Assembly: GCA_039583875.1 (NCBI GenBank)
Contig: CM077160.1
Coordinates: forward strand, 114,409,314-114,473,313
Direction of reading: 5' to 3'
Length of the DNA: 64,000 nt
Source of the DNA: Platanthera guangdongensis
Lineage: Eukaryota; Streptophyta; Magnoliopsida; Asparagales; Orchidaceae
The position numbers and the translations under genes were made by a program. How positions within the stretch are numbered: position 1 is the first letter of the stretch; every line of letters starts with the position of its first letter. Positions 44,166 through 56,514 of this stretch are shown here, one piece after another. The notes under the pieces are model-generated. The model was not told the DNA's origin, did not search any database, and saw nothing but the letters and a program-made list of their open reading frames with translations.

Positions 44166-46470
44166 ATAGGTTTCAAACTCACCCTGAAGAGTTTGAGGAA
44201 GACTACACTGCCAGAAGTTCAAGAAGAAGATGAGGTTGCATCTTCCATGACCAGAGAAGCTCTCCAATGGTGTGGACTGGATCCCACTACCAAGATTGGA
44301 TCTTCTATGCTTAGAAAGGGGATGAACTCCCAAGGAAAATTTCTTTCTGAGATTTTGGGAAAGGTGATTCTATGCAAACCAAGAGGTCATGATAGGATAT
44401 CAGCCTACATGTTTAGCCTCATGACCAGAGTTATCTTCCAGATCAACACTAACTGGTCTGCTGTGTTCTTTGAAAAGATCAAAGAAAGGTTTAAGAAACC
44501 AAATCTAGGAAGGATACTAAGTCTATACTTGGCTGAGAATATTCCTGAAGTAATGAATAAGATGGCATGATCTAAGATCAATTCTATGAGAAGAATGGAT
44601 TAGAGAATACTCTCCAGATGGGAAAGGGTCCTGACTAAGGATGTTTCTACACCACAGAAACAAACACAGCAGATACAGCCAAAGAAGAAAACAACCCACA
44701 AGATAGCTGAATCTTCCAGTGATTCAGAAGAAGTGGTCTTCAGCTCAGATGAAGACAGTCCAGACACTGCTAGGAAATCACCTACTCCTGAGAATGCAGG
44801 TGATAGTCAGGTGTAGGGAGAGCAGACTCCAAGAAGCACCATCCAACTGGATCAAGTCCAGGTAGTGCCTCATATAGGGGGAGCCAATGAGTTTTCTCTA
44901 GCTTTAGCTCAACAAGAGGCATTACCTTCAGGAATTGCTCATGAGAAATAACAAGCTGCATTAGAGAGTGCAACACCCACTCAAATAATCCTTGAGCCTA
45001 ACCAAGATAATGTCCCAGCAACAGACATTATAATGGAGGACACATCTGTATTAGATGACACTCCATCTACTGCATAAGAGCAAGATATTCCTTCTATTCA
45101 AATACAACAACAATTCACTCTAGAGGAGTTATTTCCTGACTTACAAGAAACAAGGACTCTGGGGGAGCTGCCAAGAACTTAGGGGGAGCTGCTAAGAACT
45201 CAAGGGGAGCTGCCAAGGATTGAGGGGGAGCTGCCAAGGACTCAGGGGGAGATGCCAAGGACTCAGGGGGAGCTGCCAAGCACTAGGAAGGATCAACCAA
45301 TCCATGACCCTACTCCAAATGATAAGGATGATGAAGAAGCATCCAATGTAAAGAAGAGGAAACTGATGGTCTACAGACAGAAGAGCTCAAGCTATAAGAA
45401 AGGCTTGCATACTGTCTCTCAACCACAAGCTCCAACAGTTGACTTCAGTTCACTATTGGTGGCACTGCAAGTTAAGATGGATGAGCAAAGAGCAGCAATT
45501 AAGAAATATGTAGATGAGAGCCATAAAAAACTGCAATCTATTTTGGCTCAAGATATCAAATCTATTAGATTTGAAATTCATCAGCATAACCAAGAGATGA
45601 CAGATTGCTTCCATAAGGGAGGTCATGTTGTAGTTTATTTGTTCAAACCACAAGTGGTATACCTAGCCAAACAACAAGTGAAGGCCAAAACACAGATAAA
45701 TGATATAGCACTCAAACAAGGCTATGTTCTGGAAAATCAAATAACAATGAATGATAATCTTACATAATCTCATAATGAGATTGTCACTTAACTTAAGAAT
45801 ACAGACAAGACTACTTTTGATAAACAACTCCAAGCAAACTTACTGCTATTTAGGCCTCTCAAAAGATAATTTCTGATCAGCTGCAGAAATTTAGGTCATT
45901 CTACAAACAAGGTACAAATTATCTTGTTGACCAGATGAGATGTCAAAATGATGATTTGCAAGACCATGTAGAAAGAGAAGTCATAAAGGGGGAGAGAGTG
46001 TTAGTTAATGCAGGCTAACTGCTGCTCTCAGAGACACTCTTGGATATCCACCCCTGTATGATGATGACAACACAACTGAGTCAGGCATTCAAGCTGCTTC
46101 CCATGAAGGGGCTCAGCAGGAAGTAGCTCCACTCATTTATCCACCAACTGACTGTGAAGGAATTCAAGCTGTTGTTCAGTAAATGTACAGTCCTCCACAT
46201 GAGGTTCAACATGTGGTTATTGAGAAAGTTGAGATGTATGAAGCTGCCTTGAAAAGAGAGCAAGCAGCTCAACTTTCTAAGAAAAGAGAGCTTAAGAAGA
46301 AGCCTTATCATTATTTTGAAAGTTAAAACCATGTAAGGCTGAAGAGCATAAGAAGAAGGCTAAAGAGCTTAAGAAGAAGGATCTTAAAGGAAAGAAGCCA
46401 GCTGAAGGCACTGAACCTAGTGTATAGTCTTGCATTCAGTCTAGCAAAAGTATATGCAATCAAGGAGCCT
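44166..46470 (+). pseudogene. element D third ORF (Sirevirus env-like)
   Basis: The ORF3 start equivalent to B (its first 70 or so codons) is missing; sequence enters at the segment matching B VSPKSLRKVLQL. The conserved GMNSQGKFLSEILGKVILCK and ISAYMFSLMTRVIF lie at about 44320-44435. A linker with many stops follows, then the 21-bp repeat (45158-45280), coiled coils (45250-45770) and a decayed C-terminus. There are more than ten in-frame stops or shifts overall. The 260 bp from here to the polypurine tract are AT-rich and non-coding. Confidence 0.78.
45158..45280 (+). repeat. six-copy 21-bp tandem repeat with AGGGGGAG core, inside D ORF3
   Basis: G runs start at 45161, 45182, about 45203, 45224, 45245 and 45266, an exact 21-bp period. 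Each unit reads about AGGGGGAGCTGCCAAGACTC and encodes the heptapeptide GELPRTQ. B has a single copy at the matching place. The purine core equals the polypurine tract of these elements. Confidence 0.92.
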
Positions 46471-46730
46471 GATCAGCTCTAGAATAGACTGACTAGATTT
46501 TAGAACTTTATAATATTTAATTTTAAAATCTATGTAATCTGAGTTCAGAAACTTTTTGTAGTTAAACAAAATATTGTTTCATGCTTATTATGTTTATATC
46601 ATATTCTATGATGATATAATATATATGTTTTGTTTATATGTTACCCTGTCATTTAATGCTTTTATACATCATAATCTTGTTTTATTTTAAAGTGATGTAT
46701 ATCATTGACTGAGGGTTATGACTTCTTCAA

Positions 46731-46742
46731 ATAGGGGAAGAT
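46731..46742 (+). promoter_or_regulatory. polypurine tract (element D)
   Basis: ATAGGGGAAGAT immediately before the 3' LTR. Confidence 0.82.
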
Positions 46743-48825
46743 TGTTGGGTACATTGGAAAATGTGTACCAGATTTGGAGAAGCCTCACCTAACTCAATGA
46801 TATTCATCAAGGTGTATTTGATGTTGTGTTGAGTTTAAATGTGCAGGTTAAGAAAATGGAGGAAAAGTTTCTAAGTACAAGTGTCGACACTTGAGAAGCA
46901 TTGTGTCGACACATGGGAAAGGATGTGTCGACACAAGGAGCCAGATTCTATCGACACCCAGAATTTGTGTCGACACACTGAGAATCTGTCGACAACAGCT
47001 GTGTCGACACAAGGAGGAAGATTGTGTCGACACCCAGAATTGTGTCAACACACAGAAGGCTTAGTCGACAACAACTGTGTCGACACCCAGAATTGTGTCA
47101 ACACACAGCAGGCTTAGTCGACAATAACTGTGTCGACACACACAATACTTGTGTCGACACACAGAAGGCTCAGTCGACAACAACTGTGTCGACACACAGG
47201 ACTTGTGTCGACACACAGAAGGCTCAGTCAACAGCAACTGTGTCGACACACAGGACTTGTGTTGACATATAAGAATCTTTGTTGAAGGCAACTTTGTCAA
47301 GATAAGGAGTGATTGTGTCGACACACAGGACTTGTGTCGACACATTCTGCATAAGCTGTGTCAAGAAGTGAAAGTGAAGCTGTGTCGACATCTTCAAGAC
47401 TTGTGTCGACACATGGACTATGTGTGTCAACACATGTGAAGTATTCACTTGACAGTCTCTGCTACTGAGTCAAAGTCCAATGAAGGTTGAAGTATTACAA
47501 CTGGAGACTTAACAGCTATCATAACTGACATTCCTGTCACATCTGTCAAAGGTGTCAGAAGACCGTTTGGAACCGGAACAGCCGGTAACCAAGGATGAAG
47601 CCTATATATAGATATGCTCTCTCAAAATCTTAGTAGATCTGCGGATCAGGAAAAAGATAAAAAGTGGAAGGAAGAGAGAGAGGGGTCATCATCCAGAAAT
47701 CTCCAGAAAGGGCATATCTTGAAGAATCTGCAAGAAGAAGTCAGAATCATATCTGATTAAGAAGGAGTTGGATTGAGGATCATCTCAGACTTCAAGAAAG
47801 GGCAGATTCTGAATAATCTGCAAGAAGAATTCAGATTAATTTCTGAATAAGAAGGAAGCTGATTGAAGATCAACTCCAACAAGAGAAGGCAGATCCTGAA
47901 CAGTCTGCCAGAAGAATTCAGATCAATTTTGAAGAAGAATTCAGATTAATTTCTGAATAAGAAGGAAGCTGATTGAAGATCAACTCCAACACCAAGAAGA
48001 TCAACCTTAGTTTATTCAAATTCGAGAAGCTTTGAAGAAAGCTAAGACGGGTTGATCCTTAAGTAATCAGTTCTATCAAGAACTTATCAAGAAGCCTTCA
48101 ACTAATTCTCTCTCCATCTAGTTGAATATATTATTATTTTTCATCATCAATTTCTGTAGGATCTGTAATAGATATAAGTTGTAAGCCTAAATTATAAAGG
48201 CTGAGGTAGGGCTGAGTGCCTGAGGTAGGAGATTAAGTTCTCTGAGTTGTAGGCCTGGGAACAGGCTGAGGTAGGGCTTAATTGCCTGAGTTGTAGTAGT
48301 GTGGACTCACTCTGAGGTAGGGGAATCACTTCCCTGAGTTGTAGGCCTTTGAAAGAGGCTGAGGTAGGGATTTTTCCTGTGTTGTAAGAGTGGGGTTTAA
48401 CTATGAGTTGTATGCCTGTGAAAGAGGCTGAGGTAAGGCTTGTGCCCGAGTTGTAGGAGTGTGGATTCACTCTGAGTTGTAGGAACCATTCTTGGGTTCT
48501 GAGCTATAAGATCTGCAGGTCTAAGAAGGAAGAAGGAAGTTAGGCCGAATCTAGTATACTGCTAGATAGGCGAAGGGAGGAAGTGGATGTACCCATAACT
48601 TGGGGAACCACTATAAATCTGGTGTGTAATCTGTGATTTGCTGTGTGTCTTTAGAATTGTTGTGCTGATTAAAACTGTATTACTGTGCTGAGAATTGTGC
48701 TGTGCTGAAATAACTGTTGAATAGATTGTTTAATTAGATTGATCTATCTGCCAAAGTAATAAAAAAGAATTGAACCTATTCACCCCCCTCTAGGAGTTTA
48801 GGACATCTTGAAACCAATTCTTTCA
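46743..48825 (+). repeat. element D 3' LTR
   Basis: 2083 bp, matching 38522-40623 from end to end. TATA box 47603-47610, conserved block 48583-48617, palindrome array 46880-47437. It is followed by the TSD copy CCCCT. Confidence 0.94.
46880..47437. repeat. palindrome array, word GTGTCGACAC (element D 3' LTR)
   Basis: Same array as in the 5' LTR with scattered differences; several GTCGAC units have decayed to GTCAAC. Confidence 0.92.
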
Positions 48826-50822
48826 CCCCTCACCTTCAATTCATCTCCCAGTCCATATTACAACATCAGATGGTACACCAACTCCTACATCTCCATCATC
48901 TCCAGTACCTCCATCACAAACTCATATTCACTCTCATACATTCACTCAATCCCCAGATGGTACACCAACTCCTCCTCAATCTCCTCTTCCATCCCACATT
49001 CTAGACATCACAAATGAACCATTCTTCTCATCCCCTACTTTCAATCTGCTCACCTCCTCACCATCCCCACATACATCTCCAGTCCCTAACATTCCCAGTC
49101 ACTTACCATCACCTCCTCCACCATCATCTTCCATCCCTCCTTCTGCCTCCAGTGAGACACCTCATGCATTCCTGCCACTAGACCCCTCCATCATTCCACC
49201 AGTTTTGGCACTTCTCACTCCCCTCCTCAAAACCCTCATAGCAGAGGCTATTTCACCTCTTGCTTCCTCCATCTCTTCTCTTATTGCTCAAATCTCTGCT
49301 CTATCTGTCCCTCCTTCTTCAGTCAGGGGCCTGGCTCCAGTGCCCACTGAAACCAGGCAGGGGGAGATACTTAGTGAAAAAGTAGCAGCAATAGTAGCAG
49401 AAGCAGAAGCAGCAACAATAACAGCAGAAGCAGCAGAGTCAGAAATAACTGATGATTTATTTGATTTAATTAATTTTATTGATTCTGATATGGATGTGGA
49501 TGAGACAGTAATAGAGGAAATAAAAATGTTGATGATTACATTATAAATCCCACAGTAGATCTTTTGAATTTGTTGAATACTTTTGATACAATTTATTTGA
49601 ATTAACTTCCAGAGCATAGCATAAAGCCATCTTTGGCTATAGTTCCCTATAACCCCCCCATAAGCCCCAAGGTTGTCATGCAACTCAAGGCTAGTTTTCC
49701 TATTACAAAGACTCTTGTTACTCCATCTCCACCTAAAGCTGATTCCCTCATTATTTCATCTCCTCCTATAGTCATTTTTGCTCCAACCTTTATTATGGAT
49801 GACTCTCCAATGCCTGATCTTGATGAGTTGATCATGGCTGATATAGAAGAAGAGAGTAAATCAGTTGCTGAAAGCACTGATGTGTATAGTTCTCCTACTC
49901 CTCCCCAAGCTGAACAATCATTGATATCTGTAGAAGCATTGTAAGAGATTAATGCTTTATATGATAATCCACAAGACTCCTCAGATGATGATGATGAAGA
50001 GGATCAGATGACAACTCCTCTGCTAAGAAAAATAAGAACTCTAAAAAGAGGAAATCCCCTCCTGCTGCTGTTACAAAACCCAATCCGACACATGATATCC
50101 CCTATTATATTCTTCAGAAAATCACACCATATCAGGGCATGCCTGCTTGGATGTGGATGTCCAAGAACCAGCAGAAAGAAAGGAAGAAAAGCAAGAAATA
50201 TTCACCTCCTCCACAGAGATACAAGAAGGACCCTCCTCCTCCTCCTCCACCTGCTGCTGGTGCTTCAGGCACTTCATATCAAAGGTCTACCCAATATCAA
50301 ACCTATCAAAGACAGCAAGGTAGATCTTCTTCAGGAAGTAGCCAGCAGATGTACTATTCATCAGGCAAGCAACAATAACATCAACATCAACAACAAGAAA
50401 CTACTGAACATCAGAAAGCTGAAAGCCCAAAAAGACCTGCATCCCCTCCTATACCTTTTGAGGATCCTGAGACAGCTAGAACTGTAAGGATGGCCAGATT
50501 CCAAGAATTGGTTGGCCTATCCATGATCAACAAAGCTAAAGCCGAAGGAAAGGATGCCTCTAAATACTCTACAATGTCCAAATACAGAAAGTAAGAACTC
50601 AACTGGTTTGCCAAAGCTAAAAAATTCTTTAATGTTGATGATTACATGAAGTTACATCCAGAAGCTGTGGTGTCAAGAGCTACTTCCCTCAATATTATTG
50701 GTGCAGCTGACATGACTATGTAAAAAGCTCAAGCAGCTAATCCAAATAGGGAAATTAAATATACATAGTCTGGTGATAAAGGTAAAGAGGATAAGGTAAA
50801 GGAGCCAAGGCAGAAGAAATAA
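48826..50822 (+). pseudogene. element C third ORF, second part
   Basis: Continues directly after the D TSD with the same Ser/Pro/Thr-rich linker and two more GATGGTACACCAACTCC units (48869 and 48956). Later parts show an Ala/Glu-rich coil (49370-49450), acidic patches, a poly-Pro stretch (about 50230-50255), a Gln-rich tract (about 50280-50370) and a basic end at 50822. The frame changes at least twice (near 49550-49630 and 49945-50140) and there are extra stops near 50593 and 50722. The C-terminus does not show the YFPKP motif of A and B. Confidence 0.72.
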
Positions 50823-50986
50823 ATTTTAACTGTTTAGTCTTTCTATTGTTTTAAAACTGCTTATTTACTTTCTGATACAAAGCATACTGTATAAATATAT
50901 ATCTGCTGCATATCTTAAAATTTTCTGCCAGATATATCTTTTCATGCTTTGAAATCATTATGTGTCTGTAATTAGTAACCTCACCC

Positions 50987-51000
50987 AAATAGGTGGAGAT
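50987..51000 (+). promoter_or_regulatory. polypurine tract (element C)
   Basis: AAATAGGTGGAGAT directly before the LTR; one T interrupts the purine run seen in the other elements. Confidence 0.75.
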
Positions 51001-52718
51001 TGTTGGATCCCTATTTGCATTTGGGCTATGTTCACTAAACCAGGATGTTTGACCCAACATGTATAGCCATGACCATGTTTGTGTCCTAGAGTTTAGGCCA
51101 TGTCCTTAGAGTCAACAATGCTTAGACCAGCCAACAATGCTTAGACCAGCCAACAATAGACTGCAGAAGACTCCAAGACTTAGAGAAATTTCAAAGACTC
51201 AGGAAATGAGTTCGACGTTCATCGAACTCAGCTCGACGAACTCAGAGACAATACTCTGAGCTGAGCTCGACGAACTTAGTTCTCAGGTCGACGATTTCTG
51301 GATTATCTACTTCAACAGTCTAGGTCCAGAATCATTTCTCTGAACTCCAGTCGACGAATTTAAATTATCAGTTCGATGATCTTAGAAGCACAGAATTGGC
51401 AAGTTTCTTCAGAAAGCAGTTAGCTGATCTCAGGTCGACGATCTTGGATCTCAGGTCGATGAACAATAATTCTCAGGTAGACAAAAATAATTATCTTGTC
51501 GACGAACATGACTTCTCAGCACGACGAACTGTGGACTCAGGTCAACGAATTCTGTTCTTTGCTCGACGATTCCTGTGCAGATCCAGGCTTGGATTTTTCC
51601 TTCCTTCTGTCCTTATTTTATTGTAGTAATTCCTGAATAATCAATTCTTAATATTCTTTGAATATTACTGTTAGAAGCATCATTGATTATGACATTCATC
51701 AGGATTATTACTTGCCGCTTTTCAATGGGACAGTTGGGGAAAGCAATTAATGCAGATATTCTCCATGCCTTCAGCAATCAATGTAGGAAGGAATTCAATA
51801 TTTTTAAAGAAAAATTTCATAGAAAATATAAAAGGGATTTCTTCTTCCTGCTCGATAGAAGATAGAGAGCCAGTAATACAGAAGAACAAGCCTAGACCAG
51901 AGAAATAATAGCAAGGCTTACTGAGAAGATGATCATCAACATTCTCATTCTTCTCTGTATTGAAAACAATCTTGTTTTCATCTTGACACTGCTGAAGAAG
52001 AAGAAGAATATCCATCCAAATCAAGAGACTTCTTCCTTCTTCACTCCAGGATTCTTTAAGGGTAACAAATCTTTATTAGCCAAGAAGTTCCTGGATCTAT
52101 ACTGGTCAAGGCTAAAGATTGAAGACCTACTCACCCTGAAGCAAAGCTAAAGGCTTCCTGAATTCAATATCGTAGGGGGAGCTTTGTTAACATCAACAAT
52201 CCACTAGTCTTCTCAGTTGTATTTGAGAAAGAGAAGATACCATTACTCTCTCACCCCCTCACTGTACAAAGGGTTCTTTAACTCCCTTCAAAATTTATTC
52301 CTTGGTTGCAAGTCTCCTGATCAAAAGACTTGGGTTGGTTTTGAGCACCTGATCAAAAGCTCATTGGTGGCATTCACTTGATCAAAAACCTGAGTGGATT
52401 CCTACCAGGGTGGTAGAAGAGTGGATATACCCAGGTTGGGGAACCACTATAAAATTCTTGTGTTGTCTGGTTGCCATATTTTCTTTTTGTTCTTACTGTG
52501 CCTAGTTAGGTTTTTTGTACCTGTGTTAGTTAGATTATATTTGATGTGACTGTGGTAGATTAGGTTATCTTAGTTAGCTCTTTACTTACAGTAATTTCTG
52601 GTATCAAATAGCTGACCTACTCTAAAGTTTTAGTTAACAGCAAAATCTGTAAAGTTTTTTAAAGATACTCTGTTCACCCCCCCCCTCTAGAGTATATCAG
52701 GTCTAACTCTCACTTTCA
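51001..52718 (+). repeat. element C 3' LTR
   Basis: 1718 bp from TGTTGGATCC to CTTTCA. It includes a 19-bp tandem duplication (51113-51131 and 51132-51150), the TCGTCGA array (51209-51570), the conserved block 52421-52453 and CACCCCCCCCCCTCTAGAG near the end. The part from about 52180 aligns with the F 5' LTR. Confidence 0.9.
51209..51570. repeat. TCGTCGA/TCGACGAA array (element C 3' LTR)
   Basis: About a dozen half-sites TCGACGAA, TTCATCGA or close variants, several paired as inverted repeats around CTCAG. This is the C/F family word in its LTR position. Confidence 0.85.
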
Positions 52719-53533
52719 TCGTGTATGAAGAGCTATCTTTTGGGCGAGGACCTTTGGGAGGTCATCTATGGAGGCAAAAGGCAAGAGGTTAATGTTGCTG
52801 TAGGTGCTGATGCTATGAGAGCTTGGAGAAAGACAAACACGAAAGCAGACTCTGTTCTCATGCGAGCTATCTCATCAGAACTCTTCGACTACATCATCAG
52901 ATGTCGGTCTTCTGCAGAGATTTGGACTTCCCTCGATGGGTTGTTCAACAGGAAGAATATAGCAAGGCTATAATTTCTATAAAATGAGTTGGCAAGGGCC
53001 ACTCAAGGGGATCTGTCCATCTCGATGTTCTTCTTGAAGATGAAGAACTTGTGAGCTGAGATTTCAGCGATGAACCCTAATGAGCCTATTTTAGAGGCGA
53101 AACTGAAGAGGCACATAATCCACAACTTGTGAAAGGAGTATGAGACCTTTGGCACTTATATTCAAGGCTGGTCACTCAACCATCTTTGTTCGAGCTGGAT
53201 AACCTGCTGGCTTCATAGGAGATCTTGGTAAGACAGATGGATGGAGTTACTATCTATGAAGGAGGCAGTGAGGCACTCTTCTTTGGGAAGGAGAAGAGAT
53301 GAGAGAAGAAGAATACAGATGTTAGTGATGGTCCTTCAACTTTTTATCAATAAGAGGGGAGTGCTGCTCCTAAGTGTGGTTAGAATAAGAAGAAGGACTG
53401 GCTTAAGTGCTACAAGTGCAACCAGCCATGTCACTTCAAGAAAGAATGCAAGGTTAAGCTACAGCCGGAACATGTTACAGACAAAGAGGAGGCTGGTTCT
53501 AGCATTGAGGAAGCTTGATGGGGAAATGAATTC
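52719..53533 (+). pseudogene. element E gag, C-terminal fragment
   Basis: The frame of 32509-32581 resumes at 52722 and runs to a stop at 52971-52973. It contains GEDLWEVIYGG and AEIWTSLDGLF, the capsid pattern of ordinary copia gag. Further decayed frames lead to a zinc knuckle CYKCNQPCHFKKEC (about 53407-53448). Multiple frameshifts lie between 52973 and 53530. Confidence 0.82.
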
Positions 53534-56500
53534 ATGACGGGCACGTGTGTCTGTACATTTTCCACCATCGACTACAAAGATGATTGGATTGTGGACTCGA
53601 GGTGTGGTCACCACCTCACTGAGGATGAGTCGAAGTTCTCGTCTCTACACACATTCTCAGGTAATGAAGTTATCAAAACTGATGTTGATACTATTTATGC
53701 AGTCAAGAAGGAGGGTGTCATTTCTTTAGGTAGTGATAAAGGTCCACTTACCTTAAAGAGTGTCTATCACGTACCGGGCATGAAGAAGAACCTCTTCTCA
53801 GTGACAAATGTAGTAGATCCTAACTACCACATTCTGTTCGGTCCAACAGAAGCGAAGTTTCTCCTCAACGTGTCAGCAATTAAGGTTAACGTTGCTCATG
53901 TAGGGAGAAGGGTTAGAGACTTGTTTGTATTATCAATAAGGTTTTATGTTGATCGGTTGAGAGCCAATGATAGTGCAGCTATCTAGCATGAGCGGCTGGG
54001 ACATGTTGGGATGAACAAGCTGAAAGCCTTGGTAGTGAAAATCCTTATGAAAGGCTTGCCTAGGTTGTCATCCTTCGACAATGGTCATGTCTGCACAGGG
54101 TGTCAAAATGGAAAGGCTCATCGCCTTTCGTTTGACAAGTCGCACACTAGGTGTAAAGCACCATTGGAGTGTAGCCATGGTGATCTGATGGGACCAACCA
54201 TCACAGCCAGCCTTGGAGGCAGTAAATACATGCTGGTTTTAATTGATGACTATATGAGGTACACTTGGGTGTACTTTATGAAGGAGAAGTCAGATGCATT
54301 CCATTTTTGTGTGGAGTTCAAAGCGTTAGTGGATGGCTGGCTTGGCCTGCGGGTCAAGAAGTTGAGAACAGACAATGGAGGTGAGTTCGTTTCAACTGAT
54401 TTCTCTAACTTCTGCAGGGAGCATGACATCCAAAGGGAGCTAATTTGTGATCGTACTCCACAACAAAATGGAGTAGCAGAGCGGAAGATCTATCATTTGA
54501 TGGATACCTACAAGTGTTTGCTTCATGCCAAAGGCATTCAAAGGTCCTTCTGGGCAGAAGGGATGACCTGTGCAACTTATGTAATCAATCAGATGACTCT
54601 GAGTCTGATCAACATGAAGTATCCTCATGAGATGATGTTTAAAGAGAAGACTGTAGTTGGACAGCTTTGGGTGTTTAAATCTACTCACACATCTAAGATG
54701 CTCTCCGGAAAAGCTAGATGCAAAAGCAAAAAAGCTTGTCTTTATGGGCTATGACGAGCGGAAGAAGGGGTGTAAGTGTATGAATATAGTGACGAAGAAG
54801 TTCATGGTTTCGAGAGACATGGTATTCGACGAGCTGACGTCATACAGAGGTGGTTCCTCTGTGGAGCTACATAAGAGCAGATTAGATGACGGGCAGGAGG
54901 AGGCTACTAAGTATCTTCTGGTGGAGGTGCTTGTGCCACCAGGAGCTCTAGGTGTTTCTATCTCCGGGGCGGAGGATTTTGATTCAGGAAGCAGGGGGAG
55001 CGATGCTCCAAGTTTGCCTGGGATCAAAGCTGATTCAGAAGAAGCAATAGAGGTGGTTAGTAAGTGTCAGACTCTTTGGAGATCGAAGATGACCATTAAA
55101 CCACGGACTCGTTATAGCGAAGGAAACATAGTGAGCTTGGTCTCTTTTTTCTTCGCAGGCCCTCTAGATGAGCGAGATCATTCTAGTTTTGATGATTCTA
55201 TTGGAGTGAAGGAGTGGAAAGATGCCATGGATGAGGAGATGGTTGCCCTCTGGAAGATTGAGACGTGGGACCTTATGCCCAAGGTCAATGAAATTACTCA
55301 TATGGCATACAAGTGGGTATATAAACTGTAGAAGAATGTGGATGGGAGCATCGAGCAGTACAAGGCTCGCATTGTAGCTCGAGGTTTTGCATAGTAGTAC
55401 GGAGAAGATTATGAAGAGACATTTAGCCCCATGGGAAAGATGACTTCAGTTCAGGTGGTGATGGCCTTGGCAGCTTGCCAGGGTTGGAAGATGTGGTAGC
55501 TGGACGTAAAGAATGCCTTTATTTACGGTATATTGATAAAGACATCTTCATGTTTCAGGCACCAGGATATGTGTCTAAATATCATCGAGGATACGTTTGT
55601 AATGTTTGGAAGGACCTTTATGTTTTGAAGCAGGCTCCACGGGCATGGTATGGGAAGATCGCAGAATACCTCCAATTCTGTAGTTATTTTGGCTCAAATT
55701 CAGATTCGAGCCTGTTCATCAAAAGAGGAGGGAGCTTCATATCTTGGTACTGCTGTACGTGGACGACATGATCGCTATGGGAAACTCTGAGGAGGAAGTG
55801 GCTAGGCTTAGGCAGAGCTAACCATTCAGTTCGATATGAAGGACTTGGGCGAGCTCCAACATTTCCTTGGACTGGAGGTGGAGATGAAAGAGAGTGACAT
55901 ACTTGTTTCCCAAAGGGGCTATGCAGATCGGATTATTCAACATTTCGGCATGCGGGAAGGGAAGAGTAGCTCTACTCCTCCGGATGTTTGAATCAAGCTT
56001 CGACGAGATGAGGGGAGGATACTTCCAGATCCTCTAGTGTTCCCTGCTCTGGTGGGGAGCCTTATATGTTTGACGATTACGAGGCCCGATATTGCATATG
56101 TTGTTTGCCGAGTATGTCGGTACATGGAGAAACCTTGGAAGCCTCATCTGATGGTATAAAGGAACATTTTAATGTACGTGAAGTCCACTTCTAATATGGG
56201 TCTCCTTTATGAGAGACACATGCTTCATCCTGCACGGCTATACAAATGCTGATTATAGGGGAGATTCAGACGATCGGAAGTCAACATCCGGTTACATCTT
56301 CATATGTGGATCAACAGGAATTTCTTGGTGCACCAAGAAGCAGGATTCAGTGTATATCTCTATTACGAAAGCAAAGTACAAGGCTTCAGCCTTGGCAGCT
56401 CGAGAATCCATCTGACTTAAGAGGCTAGTAGAGGATGTCCATGAAGAAGTGTGTGGTCCTACACTGTTATGCAGTGACAATGTGAGTTCCCTGAAGTAGC
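53534..56500 (+). pseudogene. element E pol (PR-INT-RT, truncated RNase H)
   Basis: The protease motif WIVDSRCGHHLTE (53583) has DSG changed to DSR. Integrase follows with HERLGHVGMNKL (53989), CTGCQNGKAH, IDDYMRYTW, RTDNGGEF and QNGVAERK. RT starts at WKDAMDEEM (about 55215) and shows KQAPRAWY (about 55627) and LYVDDMIA (about 55755). RNase H DADYRGDSDDRKSTSGY-like sequence lies at about 56240-56300 and stops being readable near 56490, before the conserved end. In-frame stops: 53984-53986, 55329-55331, near 55393 and others, with frameshifts near 54700 and 55770. There is no third ORF. Confidence 0.88.
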
Positions 56501-56514
56501 CGGACGAATAGGAT

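Larger units (their letters stand above)
38522..48825 (+). mobile_element. element D: internally deleted Sirevirus-type copia element
   Basis: LTRs 38522-40623 and 46743-48825, perfect TSD CCCCT (38517-38521 and 48826-48830), primer site, gag, a pol reduced to protease, linker and RNase H, a third ORF and a polypurine tract. It is nested in the third ORF of C. Gag and ORF3 are closely related to B. With no integrase core or RT it cannot be autonomous; either the deletions came after insertion or it was mobilised in trans. Confidence 0.95.
32582..52718 (+). mobile_element. element C: Sirevirus-type copia element, 5'-deleted and carrying nested D
   Basis: C starts TGTTGGATCC at 32582 and ends CTTTCA at 52718, flanked by TCGT on both sides (32578-32581 and 52719-52722). 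Without D it is about 9.8 kb. It keeps 189 bp of the 5' LTR fused to the gag zinc knuckle, then pol, a palindrome spacer, a third ORF interrupted by D, a polypurine tract and a full 3' LTR. It was inserted into the gag of E. F, at the right edge, is the same family. Confidence 0.92.
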
